From Tenebrio molitor (Eukaryota > Arthropoda > Insecta > Coleoptera > Tenebrionidae): DNA of 64,000 bases. The translations under genes and the position numbers were made by a program. The stretch is taken from NCBI RefSeq assembly GCF_963966145.1, contig NC_091047.1, positions 16,368,001-16,432,000 on the forward strand. Reading direction: 5' to 3'. The notes beneath the pieces are model-generated. The model searched no databases. It was given only the letters and a program-made list of their open reading frames with translations, and had not been told where the DNA came from. Numbering within the stretch: the first letter of the stretch is position 1; each line of letters opens with the position of its first letter. Shown one piece after another: positions 35,432 through 46,836 of this stretch.

Positions 35432-37255
35432 ATGATATTAATTTTAATAATAACAGCAATTACTGTCGGACTTTACTTATTAAATGTAAACTATCAGTAC
35501 TGGAAAAAGCGTGGAGTGCCTGGACCAAAACCAACCTTTCTTGTGGGAAACCTGGGGCAGAATTTTCTTGTAAAAAAATCACTAGCAGAGGTTTTTTCTG
35601 ATATTTATAAGTGAGTTCTCTATTTGATTTCAACCATTTCACATAATATCAATTTCATATTGATAATGTTTTAACTTTTCTCTTGGTTTACATCGTTTAA
35701 ATAATTGGCTGCTTATTTCCAGTGCATTCCCAGACTCTCCCATGGTTGGAATTTTTAAAGCCAGTACTCCAACCCTCCTAATACGAGATCCCGAACTGAT
35801 CAGAGATATTACGGTCAAATCGTTCGGTCATTTTCACGATAACGAATTATTCCTCGACAAAGACGTCGACCCGCTGTTAGGAAGAAATCCATTTTTCATG
35901 AAAGGTGAAGAATGGAGAACGACACGCGTTCACTTAACACCCGGCTTTACGAGCGGAAAAGTAAAAAAGCGATTTTGGTATCTGCCTTATGAAACTCCTG
36001 AATTTTCAGATGAAGTGGATCTATCCGCTTTTGGAAGATGTTAGTGAACAACTTGTTAAATTCATCGAGAAACAATGCATCAAGGCTAGTGACGAAGGTC
36101 TAGATGCAAAAGATGTATGTATGCGTTTTACGTTGAACAACGTCGGGAGCTGTGCGTTTGGTCTCGAAGCGAAATGTTTCGAAGAAGATAACAATGAGTT
36201 TCGACAAATTGCCGATAGATTTTTCACACCAGAAGGCTGGCAAACTACTAAAGTGTTTATCGTCAGCGTGATTCCATTTCTTTCGAAATTCATTTCTATT
36301 AAGTAAGTTCTACAATAATATTGCATTTAATTAGTGTCGAGATGTTGTAGATTTACTCCAAAAGATGTTGAAGAAAAACTCGAAAACATTGTGAGCCAAA
36401 CACTCAAGTACAGAGACGAAAATAACGTTGTTCGAAACGATTTCCTCCATATTCTTCACCAAATGATGAAAGAATGTAAAGATGGTTCTTTTACGAGTAT
36501 TGACGTGACTGCTCATGCTGCTGGATTTTTCGGCGATGGCTACGAAACTAGTTCCGTAGTGATGCATTTCATACTCTACCAACTTGCCGCGGATTTAGAC
36601 TCACAAACTAAATTAAGACAAGAGATTAATAAAGTATTTCAACAAAATGATAACACTTTACCTTACGAAGAACTACAAAAGATGCCATATTTGGACGCAG
36701 TTTTCAACGGTATTAACATATATTTGCAGATCATTCAATTTTCACGAGATTATTTTAGAGACGCTCAGAGTGCATCCACCTCTTGGTTCTTTGAACAAAG
36801 TGTGTACCGAGAACTACACTTACGTTCCCAAGGATAAAAGCGTCATCAGCAAGCCCGTCGTCATCGAAGCTGGAACCACTGTGATTTTACCTCTCTACGG
36901 TCTTCATCGCGATCCTAAATATTTTGACGATCCGAATTCCTTCAGACCTGAAAGGTTTCTTGGGGGCAACAAAAACAAGATCGTGAAGTACACGTTTATG
37001 CCCTTTGGAGAAGGGCCAAGAGCTTGCTTAGGTGCTAAGACAAGTATGTATGTCATGCATTGAGTGAAATTCACTTTTGTGTTTTCAGGGCAAAGGTTCG
37101 GAACATTGCAGATAAAAATTGGAGTCGCTTATGTCGTAAAAAATTTTCAACTTAGCGTTAATGCAAAGACAAAATTCCCGATCAAGTATGACCCGATGTA
37201 TTTTTTGACTTTACCAAAAGGTGGATTGTGGCTTGATTTAAAAAAAATTGTTTAA
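35432..37255 (+). CDS. cytochrome P450, CYP9-like (gene B)
   Basis: Six exons: 35432-35610, 35723-35960, 36010-36302, 36351-36709, 36759-37031 and 37089-37255. The product has 502 residues. Exons 1, 2, 3, 5 and 6 have exactly the lengths of gene A and exon 4 is one codon longer, so this is a tandem duplicate. The Met at 35432 is chosen over an upstream in-frame TTG because it aligns with gene A's start. Motifs: RGVPGPKP, WRTTR, AAGFFGDGYETSS, ETLR, PERF and FGEGPRACLG (Cys about 446). All key residues are present, so the gene looks functional. AATAAA at 37300-37305 is a likely poly(A) signal. It is predicted to be a microsomal mono-oxygenase; substrate unknown. Confidence 0.95.
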
Positions 37256-37970
37256 TATTTAAATAATAACGACAGTTAGTGTCATATAATTACTATTACA
37301 ATAAATGTTTCTTAAGTAGTACAGTTTAATGTACCCATCTACCTACTTACAGTTCTAATATTTGATCATGTTTTAATTGTTTTGTGTTTGAAATATACAG
37401 CCTGTGCATTCTCAAACTCGAACATGTTTAGGCAATTAACATTGTATTGAACGTTTTTGCTGATTTCTGCTCGCCAATTGAACTTACGGCTAAGGTAATG
37501 GTATCAACAGAAAGATAAAATTATTGCGCTTCAAATAAGATTGAAGGTGCTATTTTTATTTTAAAATAGGTACTAATTTAAAACTTCGCGATTTTTAAAT
37601 ATGTACATGTATGACATGCCATGATTTTCAAATGGGACAGCATTTGTCAACAATTTTGTAATTTGTTGGGTTAAGTCAGCGGGTTTCCGTAAATTATTGT
37701 CAAAATTATTTACGAATAATTCAACTCGAAAATTTTTAACCAATTAAATTGCAGCATTTTTCAAATCTGGACCAATCAAATTGATTTTATAGTGATTAAT
37801 TCCCACATACATCAAACGTGCGTGTTCAGACAATCAGAGCGCTTGCTTTTATCCAATCAAAAATGTTTATCGCGGATAAATCATCCTCCAAGTCTGTGTT
37901 CTGTCAAAAGCGGATAAAATTTCATGTTACTCCTCTCAGATTCTCAAATTGTTTTTAATAACTGTAAGTA
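37256..37970. other. 3' UTR and intergenic, no gene seen
   Basis: Contains the poly(A) signal of P450 gene B at 37300-37305. The remainder is AT-rich with no recognised feature. Confidence 0.5.
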
Positions 37971-38183
37971 CAGTGGCGAGCACGGAATTTCGCACACATC
38001 GGACATTTCACTGACATAATTTTATTAAAATGAGATACTGGCGGCAGTTTCGTAACAGTTTAGGTGAAACATCAGTCATGATCACATATAATCATGATTG
38101 ATTATAATGACAATAAAGCTTACACTAGATAGTTTTTTTTAATGACATACAAATTGGTGTGCGAAATTCCGTGCTTCCCACTG
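37971..38183. mobile_element. mariner-type MITE
   Basis: Ends CAGTGGCGAGCACGGAATTT / inverse with TA on both sides. Related to the longer element at 50867-51236. Confidence 0.8.
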
Positions 38184-38708
38184 TACATATTATAAATAAA
38201 TAATTAACGTTAAAGTTTGTATTCTGGAATTAATCGAGCTAAAGCTCTCGGGTCTAACCAGAATAAAAATGCCCAAATTCAACTCGTAAAATTGTCAAAG
38301 CAAAAAGTTTTCGTAAAATTGAAAAATTTATCCGATAAAAAAATTAGGTCTTGTTATTTTACCTTCTCTCCTCTCTAAACTCATTAATTATAAAAACAGT
38401 TTAATTATGGGTTCATAAGTCCACTAGTATTTTATAGACCTCATAATATATTCAAAATCGGCATTATTATGACTTCATAATAAACAGGTGTTGCATTTTT
38501 TTTTAAATTACAGATCTGGTGAATGCTGGGACTAAAATTTTTGGTCGCATCAAAGATCATTTCAGAAATAAGCCACAATTGACTCATACTGTATGTCGGT
38601 TATGTTTATGCTATTACAAAAATGAATCTTTGATGGTAAATTTCAAATTTGCCAAATTTCATTGTTACCAACAGATTACAGTCATTTGATCACGTCGTAA
38701 ATTCTATA
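38184..38708. other. no gene seen
   Basis: AT-rich spacer between two MITEs. Nothing recognised. Confidence 0.4.
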
Positions 38709-39189
38709 CAGGGTTATTCACGAGAGGGGTATTTCTGAATTTCTTTTTGCCGCAACCCATTATACACGTTGCAACAATATCTTGAATTTTGAAAATAATT
38801 ATAACTGAATTCACGACGGCTCTTAGTCCTGTCTTTTTGACGTTAAAGCAAAAAATCTTTGTCAATTCGAAAAAATTGTTTTTACAATAACGACGAAAAG
38901 ACTGATATGATCCTCATTTTGGAGAGCGTGGAAGGAATTCTGTCGCCGCTGCGGATGTTTCCAAGCCGACTTCGAACACCTTTTACATTAACTTAATTTG
39001 TTAATTTATTTGTTGAATTTTGATTAAATACAGGTTATCTGCCAATCTGACATTTCTGACAAATCTATTCAACTTACTTTGATTTCTAATTTAAAAGAAA
39101 TAACACATTTGATTTAGTAGTCACTGCCATTGTATTGTTGGTTGCGGCAAAATAAAAATTCAGAAGTACCCCTCTCGTGAATAACCCTG
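38709..39189. mobile_element. mariner-type MITE
   Basis: Ends CAGGGTTATTCACGAGAGGG / inverse with TA on both sides (38707-38708, 39190-39191). 481 bp without coding capacity. Confidence 0.82.
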
Positions 39190-39477
39190 TATATTGATTA
39201 AAATAATAAAAACGTGGGAGACTTTTTCCGCTGTTAGTTGCTATGTTGAATTTTACAATGTCTTGTTGTGGATACAAAGGGGAAGGGCGAAGGGAAGATG
39301 TTATCGAGAAGACATCTGAACTTAGACCAGAGATCTTAGACTAAAGTAATATTTACAAAAGCTTTATAATACGGAGCGATCAACAATTGCTTAGATAAGG
39401 GGCGGCTATGACTTTGACAGTGTTAGATTTTTCGCATCTTTGCTAGCTCAACTAATAAACGTCAAACAACTGTCACT

Positions 39478-40200
39478 ATGAATCAAATTTTAACACAAAA
39501 ATGGTTTTTACTTCAGGACATAAAAGATTCATCTAACTTTCGTAATGGTGTTTTCAATAACGAAGAATGGACATACAGCGCTGTTGCCTGTTTGGCCGAG
39601 TTTCGGCAAAAATTTCGAAATTTAAATTGTGACGGGTATATGCAACCAGAAATACTCTTATCTTCGTCGACTTAACCAAGTACTGTGGCCAAGCGCTTAG
39701 TGCGCCACTTTACATTCGGGACGTTCCGGGTTCTAACCCAGGTGCCACCTGACCAGGTGTGGGTTTTTTCAGAGGTTTCCCCATATCATCACATCGTGGT
39801 GTCTCATATCACAGATAAGGCGAATGCTGGGTCAATATCAACCTCTCAGTACCTACCACCTTCCTTCCGCAACCAAGGGCGTAGCAATGATTTTTTGCTG
39901 GGGTGGGCCAGATTTTAAACCACAGACAGATGATAGATAGATATTGCAGATGTATCTTGTTTTTAATGTGTTTTACTTTTATTCTGGGGTGGGCCAGAAG
40001 GATTCTTGTCCGCAACCATCCTCACCGTACCCATCCCGAATCTTCCCGTCAGTGTGGCTGAAAAGGCACTGGAAAGCCTCAGCAGCCCGCCCCCCTTTCG
40101 GGAGGAATGAAAGATGTATCCTTTCCTTTAAGTCGACTTATTGACGAGATTTCAACGCCTTCGTTGATCTAATAGTCGGAGAGCTGGTGACGAATTTAGG
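39478..40200 (+). mobile_element. mariner-like transposase N-terminal fragment split by a SINE
   Basis: The frame at 39478-39675 (MNQILTQKWF...FRNGVF then WTYSAVACLAEFRQKF) resembles the N-terminal helix-turn-helix part of mariner-like transposases, as in the relic at 54439-54849. It is cut at 39675 by the SINE, and short homologous-looking sequence resumes at 40141. Not functional. Confidence 0.5.
39675..40131 (+). mobile_element. tRNA-derived SINE with 9-bp target duplication
   Basis: A 457-bp insertion is flanked by exact GTCGACTTA repeats (39666-39674 and 40132-40140). Its head has the layout of a tRNA gene: an A-box-like GTGGCCAAGCGCTTAG (about 39685-39700) and a B-box-like GGTTCTAACCC (39729-39739), 30-odd bases apart. 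The head is followed by the unrelated body CACCTGACCAGGTGTGGG.... The internal pol III promoter plus target duplication marks a SINE moved by a LINE's machinery. Confidence 0.75.
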
Positions 40201-40739
40201 GAAGGTATTTTAGGCAATTGGAAATTAAAAAATAGTACTATTTCAGTAAGTAAGGCTAAGGGCCTTTGCGGTTAGGTATTTTACTACTGCGCAACATATG
40301 ACATTTGCAAAAAATTAATCCCAAAAAACATACTTCAGGCAACTTGAAATCATATTAATTTTTTAGTTTAACATTTATAGAATACAGAAATAAAAATCCC
40401 AGATTATTTGGACGGTTTTAAAGTATGACCCGACTGCCCCAAAGTCATTTTTTTAATATACCAAAAAATATACTTTAGGCACTCTGAAAGAATAAACATT
40501 AAATAAGTGCGACAAAAAAGTCTTATGTGTATACATAGGTCCGAGATAGATAGTTTATCGACGTCTGCCAGTAACAGCTAAGGCCCCAGCTCGCTTTTTA
40601 AAATATGTATATTATGTATTGTTAAACAAATCTTTTCTTCAACAACGCCTTTCCTTACTATAGAGCTTATATACAATTATTTTGGTCCGCTAGTTCTGAT
40701 AGACTCTGTATTTGCTTAGTTATTCTATACAGGATGTTT
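40201..40739. other. no gene seen
   Basis: AT-rich; nothing recognised. Confidence 0.4.
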
Positions 40740-41333
40740 CTGAAATACGTGTGTTAATTTTAACCAGTGAAAGAACTCGCCAATTTATGAAACTTTTCTC
40801 TATAACATTTTGTAAAATTCGTAAAAGTATTCCAAGATTTTTTGCCCCACAATTTTTACCAAACGAGTCGTTTTGTGTGATTAACTAGTTTCTATTTTTT
40901 GAAACCATGAGAATCTAAATTTTGATTATTTATTTTTTTCTATAACAATGGAACTTTTTAACAAAGCTCTGTTTCTATCACAGCAGAAAATTTTCGCCCT
41001 TACCCATAGGCGGGTATAAAGGTGTTTTTTTTAATTTGGCGTCGAAGTAGGCGTTGGAGAGTCGATTGAGATCGCACCACTCGTGTAAAAGTGTCAGATT
41101 TGAACAGCTGATCCGTGATCCGTAACCTGTATAGTGCGTTCACAATCGACAGTTCAACGCCTACTTCGACGCCAAATTTAAAAAAACACCCGTTACACTT
41201 TGATGGTTAATTTATTCCAAATTTTAAATCAATTTGTATTGCTTTTTCATAAAAATGTTATAGAGAAAAGTTCCATGATTTGGCGCGTTCTTCCACTGGT
41301 TAAAATTAATACACGTATTTCAGAAACACCCTG
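40740..41333. mobile_element. mariner-type MITE (contains another MITE)
   Basis: Ends CAGGATGTTTCTGAAATACG and CAGGGTGTTTCTGAAATACG (inverse) with TA at 40738-40739 and 41334-41335. A second MITE lies inside at 41021-41190. Related ends occur at 27.75 and 31.5 kb. Confidence 0.82.
41021..41190. mobile_element. short MITE, copy 2 (nested)
   Basis: Inverse copy of the 26664-26825 element, including the GGCGTCGAAGTAGGCGTTG arm and the GGATCACGGATCAG centre. Confidence 0.78.
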
Positions 41334-41477
41334 TATAAATGTGATGTTAAAAATTTGCTTCACCTATGCGAATTAATATTGTCTGAATTAAAGTTACTTA
41401 CATATGAAAAAAAAATCATGAGATTAATTTCAGATTAACAGAAACAAATTGCTATGTTTAGAAATATTTTTTTTCGA

Positions 41478-41480
<3 letters not shown>

Positions 41481-41512
<32 letters not shown>

Positions 41513-42340
41513 TTTAAATAGTTGCTGAGGCAAACCTATTGAGCAACTTAATGGTTGTATATTTCCGTATATTGGACAATTGTGTTTATTACTGCATTTT
41601 GTCATATTGCTTCTTAAAAGCACAGACATTAGTGCTGTTAACGACTGTGTTATCTAATTTGTTCCAGGTTTCAAATGCGCGGTTTGTTAAGAAATATTGT
41701 CGAGAAGATGTCCTAAATTTCTCTTTCTTAAGCTTGTATTGGTGTCCTCGTAGTCGGGGGTCCGTTTGCATGTCTATGAACTCCGAGGTGTCACCTGGCC
41801 ATATATTGTGGGTTAATCTATATATCTGGATCATATCTGCTCTATCATATCTGACTTCTAATTCAAGCAATTGTAGAATATTTAACCTCTCTCTGTAGGG
41901 CTTATGTTTAAAGCCTGTCGGCCACTGCATGTTGTACTCGGTTAAGCATATGTATATCCTTCACATGATAGGGTCTCCAAACCGATATTGCATACTCTAA
42001 GTGGGGCCTAATGTACATTTTAAATAACCTTAAGTATAATTCAGGACTTGGTTTAGAGAAAGCTCTTTTGATTGAATGAAAAACCCCAGAAGCTCTTCTA
42101 GCGGCTTTGGCGCTCTGGTTGCCCCAATTCAACTTGTTATTAACGAGAACGCCCACATCATTTTGATTTTCAACTACAGTGATATCTCGGTTTCCAAGTT
42201 GATATATTTTTTTTTGATTGTTGAAACCAAGATACATGACGGAACATTTGTCCGGATTCAAGGGTAAACACCACTGATCACTCCACTCAGTCACAAAATT
42301 TAAATCAATTTGTAGCTTGTTGAATTAATTGAACTTCACT
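41481..42340 (-). mobile_element. CR1-like LINE fragment
   Basis: On the minus strand two adjoining frames (42294 to 41908, then 41930 to 41589, one frameshift) read the reverse-transcriptase end of a LINE: CLPLNPDKCSVMYLGF, NDVGVLVNNKLNW, FKMYIRPHLEYAISVW, then YRERLNILQLLELEVRYDRA. A run of ATT repeats (41479-41511) is the 3' tail. 5' truncated at about 42340. The clade assignment rests on the DLGV/RPHLEY-type pattern and is moderately secure. Confidence 0.72.
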
Positions 42341-42349
42341 ATTTTATTG

Positions 42350-42545
42350 ACTTCCCCTCCACCACCTGGCGGCACGGCAATTTTGCCGGAGTACATACAC
42401 TATGACGGATATTACTATCAAGTAATAGTGCAGTGCTAATCAACATAATTACCGGCGTCTCGCCTCCACATTTTGACTTTGTTGTGTTTTATTATGTTCT
42501 GTGTCAATGTTAAGGAACTTCCTCACGATGTGAGGTTATTGTGTT
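42350..42545 (-). mobile_element. 3' end of R4/Dong-like element, copy 4
   Basis: The last codons region and 3' untranslated hairpins match the copies at 30.6 and 31.8 kb (inverse). Heavily 5' truncated. Confidence 0.75.
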
Positions 42546-42647
42546 ATTGCTCAAAAAGAATAAACTGCTCCAAATAACCAATTACAACCCAGCAAGCCGG
42601 GGCCCTTTGCTACCGGCAGGCGTCGATAAACTGTCTCCCTCGTAGCA

Positions 42648-42778
42648 TAAAGTCGGCCTTACACCAAGGCAACAATTGGCAACATTTTGCTTGCAACATT
42701 TTGTAGTAATGTTGCCGGTCATTACTAAAAAATGTTGCCGGCAACATGTTGGCAATTGTTGCCTTGGTGTAAGGCCGC
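42648..42778. mobile_element. hairpin MITE
   Basis: Almost palindromic: GGCCTTACACCAAGGCAACA at the left and its inverse at the right, with TGTTGCCGGCAACA motifs inside. About 130 bp. Confidence 0.75.
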
Positions 42779-42977
42779 CTTAAGACTTTTTTGTCGCACG
42801 TATTTAAAATATTTATTCGCGACGGATAATTATTCAAAACCGTCGTATTCGTCTGGCTTTTTGCACATATTTTTAATATTAAAATATTAAAAAATATTAA
42901 AAATTTCAGAGTAGGTGGCTGTGCGCAATGCTTTAGGTGCGCCGCTACGCCCACTAGTTGTTACAAACATTTTTTTT

Positions 42978-43200
42978 GTTCAACACTGTCAGAATTTGAG
43001 AATTTTCTCCTATGTGAACGGATTTTGATAAATGTCACAACTTGTCAAAACGAAATGTCAAGCTAATTTTAAAGATTTTAAGCGATTTGGAGCCTTTAAG
43101 GGGCTCGTTGAACAAATAAACGTTGTATTCAACTCGTTCTTGTGTAAATTGGACATTTTTTGGCACTCATATCAAAAAAAGCCCAATTTACACACGAACT
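42978..43200 (+). repeat. CACTGTCAGAATTTGAG repeat, copy 3
   Basis: Longest copy of the repeat also at 14846 and 15912. It ends in a hairpin (TGTGTAAATTGG ... CCAATTTACACA, 43140-43192). Confidence 0.65.
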
Positions 43201-43351
43201 CGTTAAATAAATAACTAATATGACCCCGTATTAATATCGTATGATCAAAAAGTCTTTGGATCAGGGTTACCGTGGAATTAACAAGCTATCTATGAAATTA
43301 TTTATTTCAATTATTTTTGACATTTACTTGACAAGTTTCAAGTTAGTAGGT

Positions 43352-44372
43352 TATAGAGATATTTTCATATTTGATGGCGGAAACAAAAGACTGAGAAATG
43401 TCACAAATTTGTATTGTCTGTGTCAAATTTCTCAAAGACGTTCGTGATTTCGATAGAAATGCAGCAAATTGGCAATAAAAAATGTGTTAAGCAGGATTTA
43501 TAGTTCCGTATACATACAGCATAACATAGTCACAAATCATAAACATAACATAACTTTTAAAATTCAATTTATAGTTCACGACAAAACGTGATACGATTGT
43601 TGACTTTTTAAATGTCAAACTAATTATCAAATATGTTTTGTGAAGACGAGGTTTTAGAAGCTGCTGCCTGTGCTGTAGTCTTACACGAGATAGGTCGTAA
43701 TAAAGAAAAAAGGAAGAAACCACGAAAGAAACGCGTTACAAAAACACGGATAAACAAGCTACTCCAAATCATTTCCTTCTTCACACTGTCCTCAAAGTCT
43801 TTGGAAGACTTATCCTACAGTGGCTTGAACCTTTTAACACACTGTACGATTAGAATTTTCTTCATATTTTCCACCTTCTCAATAATGTTTTTAAATTCAA
43901 TTAATTGACAGCGTACCTACACCTAACCGTTTCTATGGAAAAAAATTTAAAACTCCGTAACTTTTATGATACATAACATAATAATTGAAATTGGCCAATT
44001 CATATGTAAACGGATACGGACTTATGTTATGTTGACGGATCTATAAATGAGTACATTTGATTCAATAGGATTCAATTTTCATATGTTATGCTATACGTAA
44101 GTACAAGTTACGGAACTATAAATCGGCCTTTAATCGTCGAACTAGAGACATAATTTGTAATACGTTTGATTATATGAGAATAACTTTTCTTTTTGAAGCA
44201 CTGACAAAAATTGGTTTCTTTAGAATTTATTTTTTCAATCTATTTGGCGAAAATTTAAATTTACCTAGACATTCCTTTTTACGGCGTTTATGAGAAATTT
44301 GACACTGACAATACGATTTTGTGACATTTCTCAGCCTTTTGTTTCCGCCACCAAATATGAAAATACCTCTAA
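43352..44372. mobile_element. TIR element with long arms and nested insertion
   Basis: Arms of about 80 bp (43352-43440 / 44288-44372, core GGCGGAAACAAAAG) enclose a second inverted-repeat element (about 43498-44122, arms TTTATAGTTCCGTA...). Inside the latter, the plus-strand frame at 43633 begins EDEVLEAAACAVVL followed by a Lys/Arg-rich stretch, reminiscent of the N-terminus of PIF/Harbinger transposases. It soon loses similarity. Confidence 0.55.
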
Positions 44373-44378
44373 TTCAAA

Positions 44379-44690
44379 ATGCTTCAAAGAGAACATACAA
44401 TTTTGATTATTAAATCATACTACAGTAATGGAAATCGTGATGAAAATGGTACCTGGGGTTTTGATCCGCAATTTACGTGGTCCGTGGGATACACTTGGGC
44501 ATCAATTGAAAGAACGTCGCTACGTCAGCCACTCGGGACCCTTCAACACGTTGAAGAAATCCTTCTGGAAGAATGGGAAGAGATAGCACCTCAAGTTATT
44601 TGAAATTTAATTGAAAGTATACCTCGTCGTTGTGAGGAACTTTTGCGGGTTAAAGGAGACCATACCCATTATTAATTTTGCACTTTTGCT
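44379..44690 (+). mobile_element. internally deleted Tc1-like transposase relic
   Basis: The frame at 44379-44603 joins an N-terminal part (MLQREHTILIIKSYY) directly to a C-terminal part (HVEEILLEEWEEIAPQVI). After one stop the typical end NLIESIPRRCEELLRVKGDH follows. The catalytic centre is missing. Confidence 0.7.
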
Positions 44691-44889
44691 TCTTTTTCAG
44701 CACGTTTTCATTTGCATAATAAAGAATTTCAATACACATTTTTGCATTTAATTTTTTTCCTGGAAAAATATTCACCTTCATAAAAGTGGCTCCTTTTTCG
44801 TTTTGATTAGTGTACAACGTGCCGACTGGCTAGATATGCATTTCTTATTAAAGGACAATGTTTCGGGAAAGAAAACTTAACACGGGGAA

Positions 44890-45420
44890 AAATAATAGAT
44901 ACATGCCGCAATGATTTCTATATATTTTATACCAAGTGAAGGAAACGTGCAAGGAATATCGTTTTGTTCATTTTATAGATGGAGATGCCATCACCCAGGC
45001 AGCTGGATTCACCACTTACGTGAATGCGAAGTTAGTTCCATCCAGATGAACTTTTCCGTGTATGAACTAGTAACTGGAAGGGACTCCGATTGTGTTAAGG
45101 ATATGTGGCCTTCATGATGAATCCAAATATTTTGATAAGCGAAAAAAAAATCTGCCTTACAGGTTTATAAAATAAAGATAACATAAAAAATACACTGTCA
45201 TGCTTTTTGGTGAGGGATTTGGATTTGAATTTTCTGATCTAATTGTAATCTTTAAGATTTAGAATGTTGTAAGTTAAAATAGGAGTTGCTTATTACATTA
45301 TAAAAAATTAGAATGTGTTTGTCAATAGGAAAATGCAACTGCCGCTAAGTACGATCCGGTGTAAATACCGTCTTGGCCAATAGGTGGTTTATGGTTCGAT
45401 CTCAAGCTATGATCTCAAGA
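44890..45420 (+). pseudogene. P450 (CYP9-like) relic
   Basis: Fragments collinear with genes A-C lie in different frames. RNDF (about 44910) is followed after a frameshift by VKETCKEYRF (44937-44970). Next come a helix I remnant and IQMNFSVYEL (about 45035-45070), GLHDESKYFDKR (about 45103-45140), KYTVMLFGEG (about 45190-45220, heme loop without its Cys part), and a last-exon remnant with AAKYDPV and IGGLWFDLK (about 45330-45415). The ExxR region is gone and stops are frequent. It is a long-dead member of the cluster, in the same orientation, between genes B and C. Confidence 0.8.
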
Positions 45421-45782
45421 AAATTACATCATTATATTTAGATAACAGTACAATCTAATGTGTTATTGTGTAATATTTATCGGCAACAAAGTTAACATAC
45501 AATAGTAGGTAATAAATCATGTTTAATCGAAATACAGAGTGTCCCAGAACTGGCTCCCCAGAGAAAAAAGGAAGCCTTAGGGCGAATATATTAACGTGTG
45601 TTTTGAAGAAAAAAAGTCCTATCTCAAATGATAACCGAGAAAAGATATTCTGAAGTTGACCAATCAGAGTTGAGCACCATTAAGGTGGAATCATCGCAAT
45701 TTTGCGTTGCCTAGGTGTCCTTTTTATCCGTAAACCTCTATAATTCTGTCCTTTAGATTTGGTCCACTACATTTATTAGAAT

Positions 45783-45854
45783 CACGGCCTCCTAGATTCA
45801 TAAGAGACTCGTCTCTTATAAGAGACGAGTCTCTTATGAATCTAGGAGGCCGTG
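45783..45854. mobile_element. 72-bp perfect palindrome with 8-bp target duplication
   Basis: The left half, beginning CACGGCCTCC, is exactly inverted in the right half with no spacer (centre between 45818 and 45819). Exact ATTAGAAT repeats flank it at 45775-45782 and 45855-45862; the palindrome runs a further 3 bp (AAT/ATT) into these flanks, 78 bp in all. It lies in the mariner-like element upstream of the transposase start. It looks like a TIR-only, hAT-type mini-element. Confidence 0.85.
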
Positions 45855-46836
45855 ATTAGAATGATTGTTTACGTCAGTTTGACATTTGTTATACAATTTC
45901 GCTGCGATATTTAATTGAAGTGTATCATTTAACATGTATTCTTCCTCTGAGTACGTAGATATGATTCTTACTTTTGCACGATGTGGGAACAATGCGCGTG
46001 AAGCAGTAAGGTTGTACCGTGAACAATTTCCGCAAAGACAAATTCATTCGGATCATAAAACAATCCTGAAATTAATCGCTCGGAGTCGAGAAACGGGTCA
46101 GATACAGCCAGTTCGAAGAGAAGTTGGGGGTGCTCCAAGAAATGTAAGGACTGTCGAACACGAGGAAGCCGTATTGAATGTCTTTGAGGAAGACGGCACC
46201 CGGCGTATTCGAACAGTTTCTCGTGAAATGGGTTTATCCAAGAGTTCGGTGCAGAGAGTTCTAGCTGATAATAGGAGGCATCCGTACCACTATACACGAG
46301 GACAACATCTTCTGCCAGAGGATTATCCAATTAGGCGAGAATTTTGTCTATGGTTAATAAACCAGAACGATGCTCCACACTTCTTGTCACGGATACTGTT
46401 TTCTGATGAGTCGCTATTTTGTCGGTAAGGTTGTTCCAATTATCACAACCTTCATATTTGGGCAGAGGAAAATCCAAGAGAATTAAGAGAAGATTAACGG
46501 GGGCAAGATATGCTCAGTTCATTGGCACGGAGCTACCTGATCTACTTGAAATTGTACCTCTTGCTTATCGCATAAATGACTGGTTCCAACATGATGGTGC
46601 TCCACCACATTTTAGGAGAAACGTTCAGGAAATTTTGGATAACCAATATCCACAGCGCTGGATCGGTCGAGGAGGACCGCCTGCCAGGTCTCCAGATCTG
46701 AATCTGAATAATTTGAAATCTATCATTTATCGGCGGCCCATAAATTCAGAGGCTGATCTGAGAGTTCGAATTCAGGTGGTTTTTGTTTCAGTTACTGAAG
46801 AAATGATAACTAACGCTACTACAAGAAGTTTGTTAA

